A stretch of 64,000 bases of DNA, taken from contig JAGFMI010000029.1 in the NCBI GenBank assembly GCA_021030905.1, forward strand, positions 248,001 through 312,000. Reading direction: 5' to 3'. Source of the stretch: Pyrenula massariospora. Taxonomy: Eukaryota > Ascomycota > Eurotiomycetes > Pyrenulales > Pyrenulaceae. A model generated the notes under the pieces. The model was not told where the DNA came from, did no database searches, and saw only the letters and a list, made by a program, of their open reading frames with translations. Of the stretch, positions 54,401-64,000 are shown in pieces. The stretch's first letter is position 1, and the number at the start of each line of letters is the position of its first letter. The translations under genes and the position numbers were made by a program.

Positions 54401-56096
54401 CAAAGAGCTCGTCGCGGAACGGACGGTATTACATCGTGTTCTCAAAGACCTTAAGAAGATGAGCCCACCACATCAGATCACAATGCTTAAGTTCATCAAG
54501 AACCTCTCAATGCTATCGACAACGCTTGATGCACTCCACAATTCAAACGCTATTGACGTGTTGACGGACATTCTAAGCTCAGGCATGAATCAACCGCATT
54601 TTCGCGAGCTTTCTAACCAGATACTCAACACCATCTACAATCTGTGCCGACTATCGAAGCGCAGGCAAGAGGATGCTGCTTTGGATGGTATAATTCCTCT
54701 TCTAATCAAAATTGTCAAGCAAGAACGGCCTCTCAAGGAATTCGCGCTGCCGATTTTGTGTGACATGGCCCATTCAAGCAAAGCTGCCCGGCGCGAGCTG
54801 TGGCGGCACAAAGGACTGCAATTCTATATCTCTCTCTTATCTGATCCGTACTGGCAAGTCACAGCCCTTGATGCTATTTTCACCTGGTAAGTCTCTACTG
54901 GACTCTAATCCGTTCCTCATACTCACTCTCTCAGGCTTCAAGAAGAAACTGCAAAGGTTGAGGATCATCTCCTCCATAACAGCCTCTTTTCACACGCAAT
55001 TACCGCATCCTTCACCCATTCTAAGTCCCATTACTTCGAAAACCTTCTTGACCCTCTTCAGAAGCTTCTTCGCCTCTCTCCTGCTCTCGCCTCATCAATG
55101 GCACGGTCACCCGAACTATTTTCACGTATTTCGCAGAAGCTTGGCACGCAGAAACCGGCTGTGAGAGTCAATCTTCTTCGCATCGTTCGAGATATCTGTG
55201 AAGCTAGTGAAGATGGCGGTGGTCTTTTGACAAGAGTTGATCTCCTTGAGACGATTCAAGATCTGGAGTTGAACGATCCGGCTGTTCTGGTGCGGAACAT
55301 GGCTCAAGAACTTGTCCGTTCATGCGAAGCAAGCGAACAGGCTATACTGCACAACAATGGAGGTGCTAAGAAACGTGGGACAACCAGCAGCGTTGCTTCG
55401 AGTGTAAGTAGCGGCACTAGCTACGGGATGGGGATGGGCATGCGTCGCACTAGCTCATCGACAACGCCACCTCACCTTCTGGAGCGACAGATGAGTAAGA
55501 CTAGCATGCCTTCCTCGCCAGGAGTGGAGAGGCAACAACATCACCTTCATCATCGCAGCTCGATGAGCTATTTTGATAGCGCAGGAAATGTTGGTCAAGG
55601 AGTGGAGATGCGAATCGCGCAGACGCCACGTCGAACCAGAGCCGGTCTCGGCGTAAATGGCAACGCCAGGTCACTGAATAAGGATGGGACTGGTAGCCCT
55701 GCGTATAGCTTAGGCCGCACCAGTACTACATCAAATTACAGTAGCAGTCGGGATGGGACCGCAGAAATTGCCGGTGTGGTTAAAAGCCGTTTGCCACGTA
55801 CTGCGACAACGGCGTCGACTGTATCAACGGCATCTACGACTAGTTCTAGGGCGAGGACAGCTGTCTCAACAAGGCATAGTGTAATGGGCGACTTGGTGGA
55901 CTTGGAGCGACAAAGAGAAGAGCCAGGCTTGAACGGACGATCAACGCCAACTGCACTGCCAACTATAAAACGGGATAAGGACAGGGGCAAGGATAACAAC
56001 AAAGACCGCGATAAACGGACCAGAGAAGTTACTACAACTACGGCGAGGAGGGTGGCGAGAAGGCAGACGAGCGCTGGGGAGACAGGGTGGTCGTGA
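51495..56096 (+). CDS. sepH: Septation initiation network protein kinase (SepH/Cdc7 type)
   Basis: Six exons (51495-51650, 51700-51834, 51882-51911, 51961-52025, 52073-54886, 54935-56096) encode 1453 residues. This Ser/Thr kinase, related to fission-yeast Cdc7 and budding-yeast Cdc15, acts at spindle poles to trigger actin-ring assembly and septation. The N-terminal kinase domain starts at QLGDCLGKGAFGSVY, with catalytic Lys81 (VAVKQIKL), HRDIKGANIL, the DFG motif, and GTPYWMAPEV, ending near KHPWIL. A charged disordered linker follows, then an ARM-like helical region (from about LRTDVENLVGQL through LNTIYNLCRLSK) and a Ser/Thr-rich tail. The N-terminus MVSRTSEP and KDVTELKDYQLGDCLGKG match what I recall of A. 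nidulans SepH. Exon 3 is only 30 bases (LEIDLLKNLD). All five introns are 47-49 bases with GT-AG ends. Confidence 0.95.
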
Positions 56097-57638
56097 TCTC
56101 ATCCAAGTCCCCGTTCTTTCTGATTTTCAACTACGGATGACGTGGTGGGCCTGAGGGGCGGGAATATCACCAAAGGCAAACGGAGTTAGGAGCGTGTCGC
56201 AAAATACTGGGTTTTCTATACGGGTCGGGAGGTTTGATGTTTATTCTGCTTGGGAAACACGCGTTTGGTTGGGAAGAGAACATGGTAAAGAGCATCCATA
56301 TATCACGTCTGTGTGTTGACTAGCAACTCGTAAGCTGTTGATAGCCTCGAGTCTTTGCACGTCAGCAAGAGAATGAATTTAGCGCTGGTAAATTTATTCT
56401 GCCAGTTTCCCTTTTAATACCTCTACAATGCACAACAAGCCGCAGACCGAATACTCGTGTAGGTTTATGACTATAATAGATGTTTAGGTCCCTGTATAGA
56501 GAGAGACTCCGCGTGTGGCGGTAAACCTCCTACATAGCCTCCTTCTCACCTTTACCAAAATTGTTCCCATTGTAACCTACTTCCAGAGACAGACCATACG
56601 TTCTCGAATCTTGGCCACCCTGGCGTGCTTGATAAACCTTAGCGCTAATCTACAAAAGCGGTCTATTTTGTGTCGCTGTCACTGAGACTTCTTGTCTAAG
56701 GTGTCTGGCTTGTCACTGCTGCGAATATTTCAAGAGTTCATCTTTTGTATCTCCCTCTTTGGAGTTTTCAGTTGGATGCAGCTGCTATTGTAAAGTATGT
56801 TCACGTTTTTGCGCTCTGTCCAGCAGTAAGGCTGCGTAAGCCTTCTCTGGTCCTCTACGCCGCACGTCCCCAACTCACCGACCAACCTCCCTCTGTGCCG
56901 CTCTTCACGGCAAAATCTGAGCACCTTCGCGTACATAAATGTGGCTACTGAGCCGCAAACGGGCTCAGCTTTGATCACTACGGCGCAGAATACAAGACTT
57001 TATGCATCTGTTACTCCACGACGTCCTCGCATTCGACGGTCAACCCAGTCCTGATGTTGGGGGTATCGGAAAGGCGCTAGACTCGACGGCGGACTGTGGT
57101 CTCGCGGCGTCAATCCCACGCTACCTGATGCAGCTGGTCCTCGCTTGCAACAAAATGTGTTTTTCCCATCTCTATCGTCTTCCACTGCAACTGAGGAGAG
57201 TTCTGTATTTTAATGGGCGATCGAGGGGCGTGTTGCCCAGTTATGCATGTCCCAACTGGCTCCTGGGACATTCGCAAAGCTGCGGCCTGGAATTTACTGC
57301 ACTCATCTCGATACAAAGTGCTCTTGTGGATCCAAAACGCGGCGCTTTTGTGTCTACTCTTGATCGATAATAGTCTGTCGTTGATGTTGTGATTCTGACG
57401 GCGAAGGAAGAGAGTGAGTGGGCAGTTGGCGTCACCTTGAAAGAGGAGATGCGCATATAAATATATCGTCCTGCCAAGGTGATCCTTTTTTCATTTCTTA
57501 ACCCGAACAACAGCCTTCTTTCCTTTTCATTTTCGGTCGTCTCGAGTGTGCCAAGAACTCTTTTCCACTTTAAAGCTCGTGAAGGCCTTGACCTTAATAG
57601 CAGGACTCAAGGTCACAGAAGGGCATTCATCTTTCAAC
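56097..57638. other. Intergenic region, about 1.5 kb
   Basis: This contains the 3' flank of sepH and the promoter of the secreted-protein gene at 57639. Apart from the TATA element listed separately, no gene or structured element was seen. Confidence 0.45.
57456..57466 (+). promoter_or_regulatory. TATA box of the secreted-protein gene at 57639
   Basis: TATAAATATAT stands about 170 bases upstream of the start codon and is followed by a pyrimidine-rich leader. A strong TATA element is typical of conditionally expressed fungal genes. Function is inferred from position. Confidence 0.5.
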
Positions 57639-58381
57639 ATGCACATCTCGGCTGTGCCTCCTTTCCTTACTGCGTATTTACTGATTACCGCCCTTCCTAC
57701 CACTGCAAAAGCCCCTCGGCGTGGCGGCCGTCATCTGGCTAGAGACGACAGCAATAGCTTAACGGCTGCAACCACTAGTCCACCCTCCTATGGGCCAGTG
57801 ACCATACCCCGTCCTGAGAGCTGTAACGTCTTCCGTCCCGTTGGCATGTGGGCCGACGTCGTGGACGTCGGGGACTCCTTCGGCGATGCAGTCATACTAC
57901 CTGGGAGGGACGACGTCCGCTACAACTGCAACAGTGGCAGTACTTCGAATGTTGTGGTGACATTTCCAGAGGCTGTTACTTATACGACAGCTGTGCAGAC
58001 CGTAATAACAACATACACTCCTTATAGCACTGTGGTTAGCATGAGTGGCGGCATGAGAAGGAGGGATGCTACTCCGAGTAGCGCTGGGGCTGACCCGGGA
58101 ACTGGGGAAATCGACGAGGGCGTGACGACCCTTACGAAAGGGTCAATAATCACTATGGGGATCTGTGTTTCATGTCCTGATTCTGGAGTAAGTGATTCCC
58201 ATCCTTGCCGAAGACGTAGACGCCTGGACCAGAATTTACTGACAATATCAAGCAGCCTGCTACTTCGGGGGCAGGAGCAGCACAGCCGGTAGCAACGGAC
58301 GGCATCAATGGCGGCCCAGGGCCTGATATTGGATCGACGGAGAAACATAGGGTGAAGCGTAGGGTGATGAAAGACACTTAA
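57639..58381 (+). CDS. Small secreted protein with CxxCP motif, family member 1
   Basis: Two exons (57639-58187, 58253-58381) give 225 residues. A hydrophobic signal peptide (about residues 1-24, MHISAVPPFLTAYLLITAL) is followed by Kex2-type sites (GRHLARDD and later MRRRDA). The middle has paired Cys (ESCNVF, YNCNSG), then VTFPEAVTYTTA. Exon 1 ends just after TTLTKG...ICVSCPDSG. Exon 2 encodes a 42-residue low-complexity basic tail. The intron has a GTAAGT donor, a CTGAC branch site and tandem acceptors (AAG|CAG|), so one Gln may be optional. Architecture, the position of the last intron and the length of the last exon (129 bases) match the gene at 60375. I know no named family. It is probably extracellular; function is unknown. 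Confidence 0.68.
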
Positions 58382-60374
58382 ACGTGATCCAGAAGCTTTA
58401 TAACCTTAGATGGGTGGAATGGCGTTAGTGTGGCGATAGATCTTAATTTGATAGACCGATAAACTTTTGCAAGCCAGTCTAGCAGCTGCTTACGTGGAGA
58501 GTAGGCCGCTTTGTCTACGCTGGGAACGACTTCAGTAATACAGGTGTAGATTCTGCTGAGCAGAGATGCTAGATGATTGGCTTATCTAGCTATTAGATTA
58601 GCCCTGATAATAAAGGGAGTTACTTGAATTAGGTGTTCGGATTTCGGAAACTGTTCCTCTGGAAAAGTCTATCAATGCTACAGTTCTGGTGCGAATCGTC
58701 GAATTGGAATGTGGCGTTTAGGACGATGCATGGTGAGCTTGGATGAAGAGTCGATCTCGAGAGAGGCGAATTGATGGGTATCAGGGTGATGTCTTCAATC
58801 AATGGCATTCATAATTGGCTTTCGTTGCTGTTCGGGATCAGCTGCCGGCAGGCGATCGTTCCTTTCGGTGAAGGCAAGGTCGAATGAAACTCTGCGAATG
58901 AAACTCTGACTCTACCTGGGAACTCGCTCTGGATTTTGTACGCAAAGACTGGCGAAGTTTACAGGTTCATTACCTACATCGCTGACCGCCTCTCTGGGCA
59001 TTTCGTCCCTACCGCATTTGGCGTTGACCAGTGATAAGGATGGAATATGTCACGGTCAAAACGAGAAGAGATATGTCCCAGCCCTCGAGCCTTCTGAGGC
59101 TCTAGCCTTCATCTGTGGTCTTTCGGCGTGGACGGCGGTACTTGTCTCACGCTTGTCTGCTCTAGAAACTGTTCTTCTGTTCTGATTTTTTTCAAAAAGG
59201 ACAGTCATTGAAATGGTGAAACGCGGTGAGATACGTCCAGAGAAAATTGAAAGAATGAAGCAAGGACAACGAGAGCAGATGGGTATTCAAGGCCAGCAAG
59301 CTTCGTCTTGAGGATGAGGAGATACGGGGACTGTTGTGTTGCTATGTATGTCAGTACGTAACTCCACGTCCCCGGGGATTAAATGGTGGCGTGGTTGGGG
59401 CTTGGCATGTAACCGCCAACGTTGGAGCAACAGCCAGAGTCCGATCGAGGTCAGCGAGTGTACGAACTGCTCACCCCTTCAGCCTCTCAATTGCGTATAG
59501 CCTGATGGAAGATGGCGCATGGATAGAAAGGGGCTTTCTCCGATCGACGGATCCTCATTGGTACTTCCAGCTTGCCAGACGTCAGACCTTGCACTGTTTG
59601 GTCGATTCCCTTATCGGTGCTTTGCTACTACACCTCCTCACTTTCTACGCGTATTTTGACATCAATGGAAATGTTAACCTCCTGCATATGTGGAATTATG
59701 TTTAATCAGACTGTAATAAATGCCTGTTTCGATTCTTGTTGCATCCCCCGGTGCCCGGAGCGAAAGGGTTGCCAGCTATCAGAGCCTCAACCCCGATCTC
59801 TCAAGACGCCGAATCCGTGTTGGGCGGCTTAATGACCTTGCCATCCAAACCTCATCATTTCGTCAAGACTGCACCACTCTCATTCTGTACGGGCTCTAAA
59901 TTACGTATTGCTCTGTTAGCAGAAGCAAGACCCTAGGCATTGGCTATGTGGTATAACAACGGGTTTCGTTGTCGAGGCAGTATCCTGCATTTGCTCTTTG
60001 CACACCGAGCTTCAACCTCTGTTGGTCTATATCTCTCATTGTGCGAAGTCCCTTCGACGTCTTGCACTACAGCTGGCTACCAACCAACCCTGAGCTGGCA
60101 GTCTTTCCTATGTTCTCAGAATGGAGCTCACGTTGTTTCTTGCACCGTTGGATGTACAACACCTCTCGTCTGGTTCATATCTTGAAAGGACTGCGAATAT
60201 GTTGTTGGCAGTCTCCGAGAAGTATAAGACTCCCCGTCGAGCCAAGAGCGTTTCCTCACTTCCAAGCATTTCATTCACCCTAAAGTTTTATATCTTGTTC
60301 ATTACGCTTTTTGAAATCGAATCTTTGAAAATATAAAGGCCTGGTGCTGAAAGACTTTCCTCATTTGAAAAACT
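58382..60374. other. Intergenic region, about 2 kb, no supported gene
   Basis: This lies between two paralogous secreted-protein genes. Frames of up to 123 codons (59334-59705 plus strand) have no domain or signal peptide that I can support. I saw no direct repeat of the flanking genes here, so the paralogues are not a simple recent tandem copy. A TATA element sits at the right end. Confidence 0.45.
60332..60338 (+). promoter_or_regulatory. TATA-like box just upstream of the secreted-protein gene at 60375
   Basis: TATAAAG lies 43 bases before the ATG, with another AT-rich TTTATAT about 45 bases further up at about 60287. The upstream one leaves a more normal leader. Assignment is by position only. 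Confidence 0.4.
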
Positions 60375-61089
60375 ATGCGTTACTCAGCGAGCCTCTTCGT
60401 AGCTCTCTTTACCCTGATCCCAGGGCTTTTTGCATCCCCATTTGCCGATTTAGTGGCTCGAAGGCAACCCGAGAACTCTGGAAGCAATGGGGGGCATCAT
60501 CAACCATCGTCAACTGGGGTAGCCCACGGTCACACTCAGCCCTCAGACTCTCCTAACTCCCAGATCGAGCCCAAATGCAGGCTCTGGTCCGATGCTTTCT
60601 TCGGCCAAGATTGGATCATGGAGCAGGCGTGCAAGGGCGGCAAGACGACTACAGTGCCTATGTGGTTGACGGAAGACGTCGTGTACCCAACGGCGCGTCC
60701 GTCTGCCGATGGTGGCCCGAGTGGCGGTCCCAATAACGATAACCGAAGACGTGCGGAGCAGCATCACACCAGCGCCGGTGGAAGACCAGGAGGGGCCCGT
60801 TCCTCTGATGGATCTCAACCACAAATGACGACAATCCCTGTTGGGAAGCCGGCTACCGTTGTGGTGTGCCAAAGTTGCCCAGTACGTACCTGATCATTTT
60901 TCCCAAGGCTATGCAGTCATCAATGGATCACATTAGAGGCTAATATCTTCTCTTTATTAGGCTGAACCTTCACGAAGTGGAGGACAAGGAAGTTTGACCG
61001 CCAATCGCCAACAGCCCACTAGTGCCAACGACCATCTCGGAAGTCACCCTACTGGAACCCACGGCAACAACCGATTTGCGAAACTCTAG
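60375..61089 (+). CDS. Small secreted protein with CxxCP motif, family member 2
   Basis: Two exons (60375-60881, 60961-61089) give 211 residues. A signal peptide (MRYSASLFVALFTLIPGLFA) is followed by a Kex2-type site (LVARRQ) and a second basic site (NRRRAE). The middle has CRLWSDAFF, then QACKGGKTTTVP and EDVVYPTA. The first exon ends with MTTIPVG, then VVVCQSCP, and the second exon encodes a 42-residue Gly/Asn/Ser-rich tail. Signal peptide, RRR site, CxxG...VxYxTA segment, CxxCP motif, phase-0 intron and a 129-base last exon all recur in the gene at 57639, so I regard them as diverged paralogues. The 79-base intron has a GTACGT donor and a GGCTAAT branch site. The protein is very rich in Gly, Ser and His in its centre. 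Function is unknown. Confidence 0.68.
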
Positions 61090-62305
61090 ATGATTAATGG
61101 ATGTCATAATCTTTGGTCACTTCATAGTTGATCACGATTAAGAGATGAAATAAATTGCTTGCGGAGCGTCGCGGACGCTGATTGACTCTTTTGGCCGACG
61201 CTCGTTATATGATGACATTTGGTGTATTTGGATACGGTGTTATGCAGAAGGTACTGGCGTTACACTTGGCGGGTTAATGACTTTGGGACTCCGACTGGCT
61301 TCGGATACCTTGACGTAATGTCGCTTATGGTTTGGTAGGGACATAGACAAGTCGCTCTCTACGAATGTATTGATGAAGATTGGAACTATAAGGATCATAA
61401 TGTGGACCTTGTGTGAGTGATGAGCTACCCTTTTTTACTATGGTTGTGAGTGCTGGGCCGTGATTCCCTTCTTTGTCATCAATTTCATCAGCGCCTCGAT
61501 ACCGTGTAAGTCGCGATCCTTCAACTGGCAGCCGTTTGGTGTCGCGCAAAGCGAGCACGCAGGAAGACGGCCGAACAAGCACTCCTTCAGCTTTGGAGCA
61601 AAGTGAGGTAAGGTGGACATGGCGCTACCACTGGCCATTACATTTTGCATTATATTTCCTGACACCGAATATGTATTTTAGGGTTGACTATATATTTGAT
61701 TACGCTAATCTCATAGAGCACTCGATAACACGGTAGCCGCAGCATTGGCGACTCCAGAACTACTCGCTATCAACGGTTTTCGAACCTGGCTGAGATACAA
61801 CTATGATATCCGTTCATGCCAGGCGGTGACTACATCATGTCACTCTTCTTAAAGACGGCAACATCTAGTTCGATGCCAATGAAGGAGCATGTTCCGACCA
61901 ATCGGTTGAGCTGGGGTCCGACGATGTATCTGTGCCTTCAAGAGACTATATGCAGTCGAGAAAGATTAATCTTCATTTACTCGGAAAGAAAAGGTCAAGA
62001 TAGAGAGAAGAAGACAAGAGAGAGATACCCGAACATTTCAAAAGCCGTTTCAATTTAAGAGTTTATTCTATCCCATGGTCTAGTCCTCGAAACGAAAGGC
62101 TGGGCCTCTCGGAGGTACCCCTGAACAACGAATGTCGCTACGCTGGCTCCAATGCTTCAGCGAAAATTCTATCGTCTGTCCCAATCCACTCCAAAGACTC
62201 CTGAGAAAAAGATAGCAAGTGGCCGTGGACGTTGGGTGTGGCATACGTCACTAAGGATGGACGCTTCTGCCAAACATCAACCCCATATGGAGTCTTTTGG
62301 ATCGC
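61090..62305. other. Intergenic region, about 1.2 kb
   Basis: This lies between two convergent secreted-protein genes. A 75-codon minus-strand frame at 61438-61665 has a Cys-rich stretch (ACSLCATPNGC) but no ATG-led signal peptide; it may be chance or a relic. Nothing else was seen. Confidence 0.4.
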
Positions 62306-62821
62306 TTATGAGCGGCGCGAAGGGTTGGCCCCGCCGGTGGGGTGGGCCTTCCTTGTCTCCGCCCAGGAGGTAGGGTTGGGGCAACCCCCGCAGGTCCAGT
62401 ACGGTCCTGCGGGAATGGTGGTGACGGGGTGTTGAATGGTGACGGATCCATCCGCGCCGGTCTTGATATCGTCCTTGTTCCACTTGGCCTCGACAGTGAG
62501 CGCCGGGTGTGTGAAGCCAGGCTCTTTCGCTTGCGCGCAAGTCCCCGTGGGCCGGTTGGAGGGCTCTGGTTGGATGCCTACAGTGCGCCTAGGCAGGTTT
62601 GGTAGGCTCGAGGAGTGGCCGCCCAAGGCTTTCATCGGGAAGCCACCGCACTGCATTTGGCAGGCCTCTTGCTCGATGGCGGCGAAGCCATTGCGACAGA
62701 AGGACATCTCAATGCGGTCAAAAGCTTCGCTAGTGCGATCGTTGCCGGCGGGGCTTGGAGCCGCAAAGGTGGTGGCAGAGAAGGCAAGGACGGCGGCGAG
62801 AAGAGTAGCGGTGGTCTTCAT
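62306..62821 (-). CDS. Small secreted Cys-rich protein with CxxCP motif, family member 3
   Basis: A 171-residue protein with no intron. It has an N-terminal signal peptide (MKTTATLLAAVLAFSATTFA) and seven Cys in the mature chain: SFCRNG, then EACQMQCGG, TGTCAQ, and TCGGC near the end. The segment HPVTTIPAG...TCGGCPN matches the MTTIPVG...VCQSCP end of the gene at 60375, but the rest is not obviously alignable and the intron seen in the other two genes is absent. SFCRNGFAAIEQEACQMQC suggests disulfide pairing, as in small fungal effectors or hydrophobic surface proteins. It converges with the 60375 gene. It is extracellular by signal peptide; function is unknown. Confidence 0.7.
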   Translation of the reverse strand: MKTTATLLAAVLAFSATTFAAPSPAGNDRTSEAFDRIEMSFCRNGFAAIEQEACQMQCGGFPMKALGGHSSSLPNLPRRTVGIQPEPSNRPTGTCAQAKEPGFTHPALTVEAKWNKDDIKTGADGSVTIQHPVTTIPAGPYWTCGGCPNPTSWAETRKAHPTGGANPSRRS

Positions 62822-64000
62822 TTTCTTGGTATGAAAGTGGAATTGGACAAAAAAGGTATTAAAAATATAGGATTTGAGGACTAGCCTTTGAAACGTTGTT
62901 TTGAAGAGATGGAAGGATTGGAAAAATGCTGATAGAGAGAAGAAAGTTCAAGCCAAGGAAACGTGATTTACTTATACCATTCCCAATCGTCTACTTGATC
63001 TGAGGCATCATCGCTGTCTGACGCGTCTTGCTGGCTCTCAAACAATCGAGAGACCAGGCCTGACAAACAGTGTCACCGTTGCTGTTGCTGTTACCAGGGC
63101 CCAGGGTAAACGCATCTTCCGACGACATTCGCCAAGAGATCTCGCATGATCCCGGAATGTATAAAGGGTATTACTTTGCAACGACACCGGCAAAGGTTAT
63201 TGGAGAGGGTTGTATGTTTTTCGGCGTCATGACTGAGGCTTGTAGTGGCATAGTAGAAGGGACAACAAAGACGGTGGAGACACATCCTACTCTTATGCTC
63301 ATTGTCTTTTTGATGTGAGACGACGAGCTGAGATGATTGACGGTGTTGGGATTATGCGTAATCTTCAAAGTGAATCTTTGACGTACTCGTGAGAAATGCG
63401 ATCGTTGCGAGGGGAGTTGGTGTTGGAGGCTTGGCTCGCGCCCTAGTGAGTTCTGACAGTGGATAGGTTGAGGTGGGCGAGCGCGAGAAGGGGCCAATAT
63501 TGATCGTGAACGGTCGAGCGGCAAAAGGGCAGCGCGCTCGGACAGACATGAAGATACATATTGGATCAGGGTGTCGATAGATTGATGGTCTCTGCAAACG
63601 GTGCGAAATAAAATACCGGAAAGACGTGTGCTCGAAACTCTTCTTGGCTCGTGGTGCTGACCGGCGACCACGGTGGAAGAATCCCGTCGATCCTTACAGG
63701 CCTGTTGGCGAATCATTAGCAGTAACCAGCAACAAAACATCGACCCACTGCCGAGAGACCCATCCTCCGACCGCTTATGAAGTCGTCAGAGACTGACTGG
63801 TAAGCTATGCATAGCCCAAGTTGGAGAAGCTCCTCTATGGAGGTCATGGTGCGAGCACCTTGTCAAGAGTCGGCAAGTCGCTGCGAAGATGCTGTATGAT
63901 AGGTGTCCCTGTGGCTTTGCTGCGAGGCAGTTTAGTTCGATCGGAAATACGGCACAATGGTGATTGTGGAACAGTGCGCCATCAATGAGGCTGAGAGTTG
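62822..64000. other. Right-end intergenic region, about 1.2 kb
   Basis: This contains the promoter of the minus-strand secreted-protein gene, with AT-rich sequence at about 62860-62870. A short minus-strand frame starting at 63302 (MSIRVGCVSTVFVV) resembles a signal peptide but stops after 43 codons, and I could not extend it by a convincing splice. No gene is supported. Confidence 0.4.

Noticed and set aside
61438-61665. 75-codon minus-strand frame with a Cys-rich segment (ACSLCATPNGC) near the secreted-protein family.
   Set aside because: It opens with GTG, has no signal peptide, no splice partner I could find and no match to the CxxCP family. It is noted only as a possible relic.
63171-63302. 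Minus-strand start MSIRVGCVSTVFVV resembling a signal peptide.
   Set aside because: It ends after 43 codons and no downstream exon gave a credible continuation.

Overview
The window is nuclear DNA from a filamentous ascomycete (Pezizomycotina). The evidence is the intron style (mostly 43-60 nt, GT...CTAAC/CTGAC...AG), a fungal zinc-cluster regulator, a PTH11-type seven-helix domain, a DUF7053 protein, an Ecm33-type GPI wall protein, a GT62 mannosyltransferase and a SepH/Cdc7 septation kinase. I could not fix the genus. I found 26 protein genes, almost all apparently intact. I found no rRNA, no convincing tRNA, no transposon, no retroelement or viral fossil, and no CRISPR array.

Layout. 0-9 kb: the C-terminal part of a fungal transcription factor cut by the left edge, a single-pass membrane protein with a duplicated Cys-rich ectodomain, a DUF7053 protein and a small secreted protein. 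9-15 kb: RNR1 (ribonucleotide reductase large subunit) with two MluI cell-cycle boxes upstream, then an Asp f 7-like secreted double-psi beta-barrel protein. 16-25 kb: a four-helix membrane protein, a 917-residue fusion of a seven-helix rhodopsin-like (PTH11-type) domain to a complete FucP-like MFS transporter, then a PQ-loop transporter and an iron-type alcohol dehydrogenase whose coding ends overlap tail to tail. 25-32 kb: RPP1 (ribosomal stalk P1, with a GC-AG intron) divergent from a UPF0662/DUF2408 gene, ACO2 (second mitochondrial aconitase) and a secreted S1/P1 nuclease. 34-42 kb: a GPI-type surface protein, then a run of mitochondrial genes (ABC1/UbiB kinase of the MCP2 type, NAD+ carrier, QCR7) and a 3-methyladenine DNA glycosylase. 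44-56 kb: ECM33, a bHLH regulator, a GT62 mannosyltransferase and SepH. 57-63 kb: a gene-poor stretch with three small secreted proteins that share a C-terminal CxxCP motif; two of them are clear structural paralogues.

The genes are mostly independent housekeeping and cell-surface genes, not an operon or a biosynthetic cluster. Themes recur: mitochondrial metabolism (ACO2, ABC1 kinase, NAD+ carrier, QCR7), nucleotide supply and repair (RNR1, glycosylase), cell wall and surface (ECM33, GT62, GPI protein, Asp f 7-like), and secreted or surface-sensing proteins. The most unusual item is the sensor-transporter fusion at 17671-20564. The second is the CxxCP secreted-protein family at the right end. 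Exon structures were worked out by hand from reading frame, splice signals and remembered family sequences, and have not been tested against RNA or databases.
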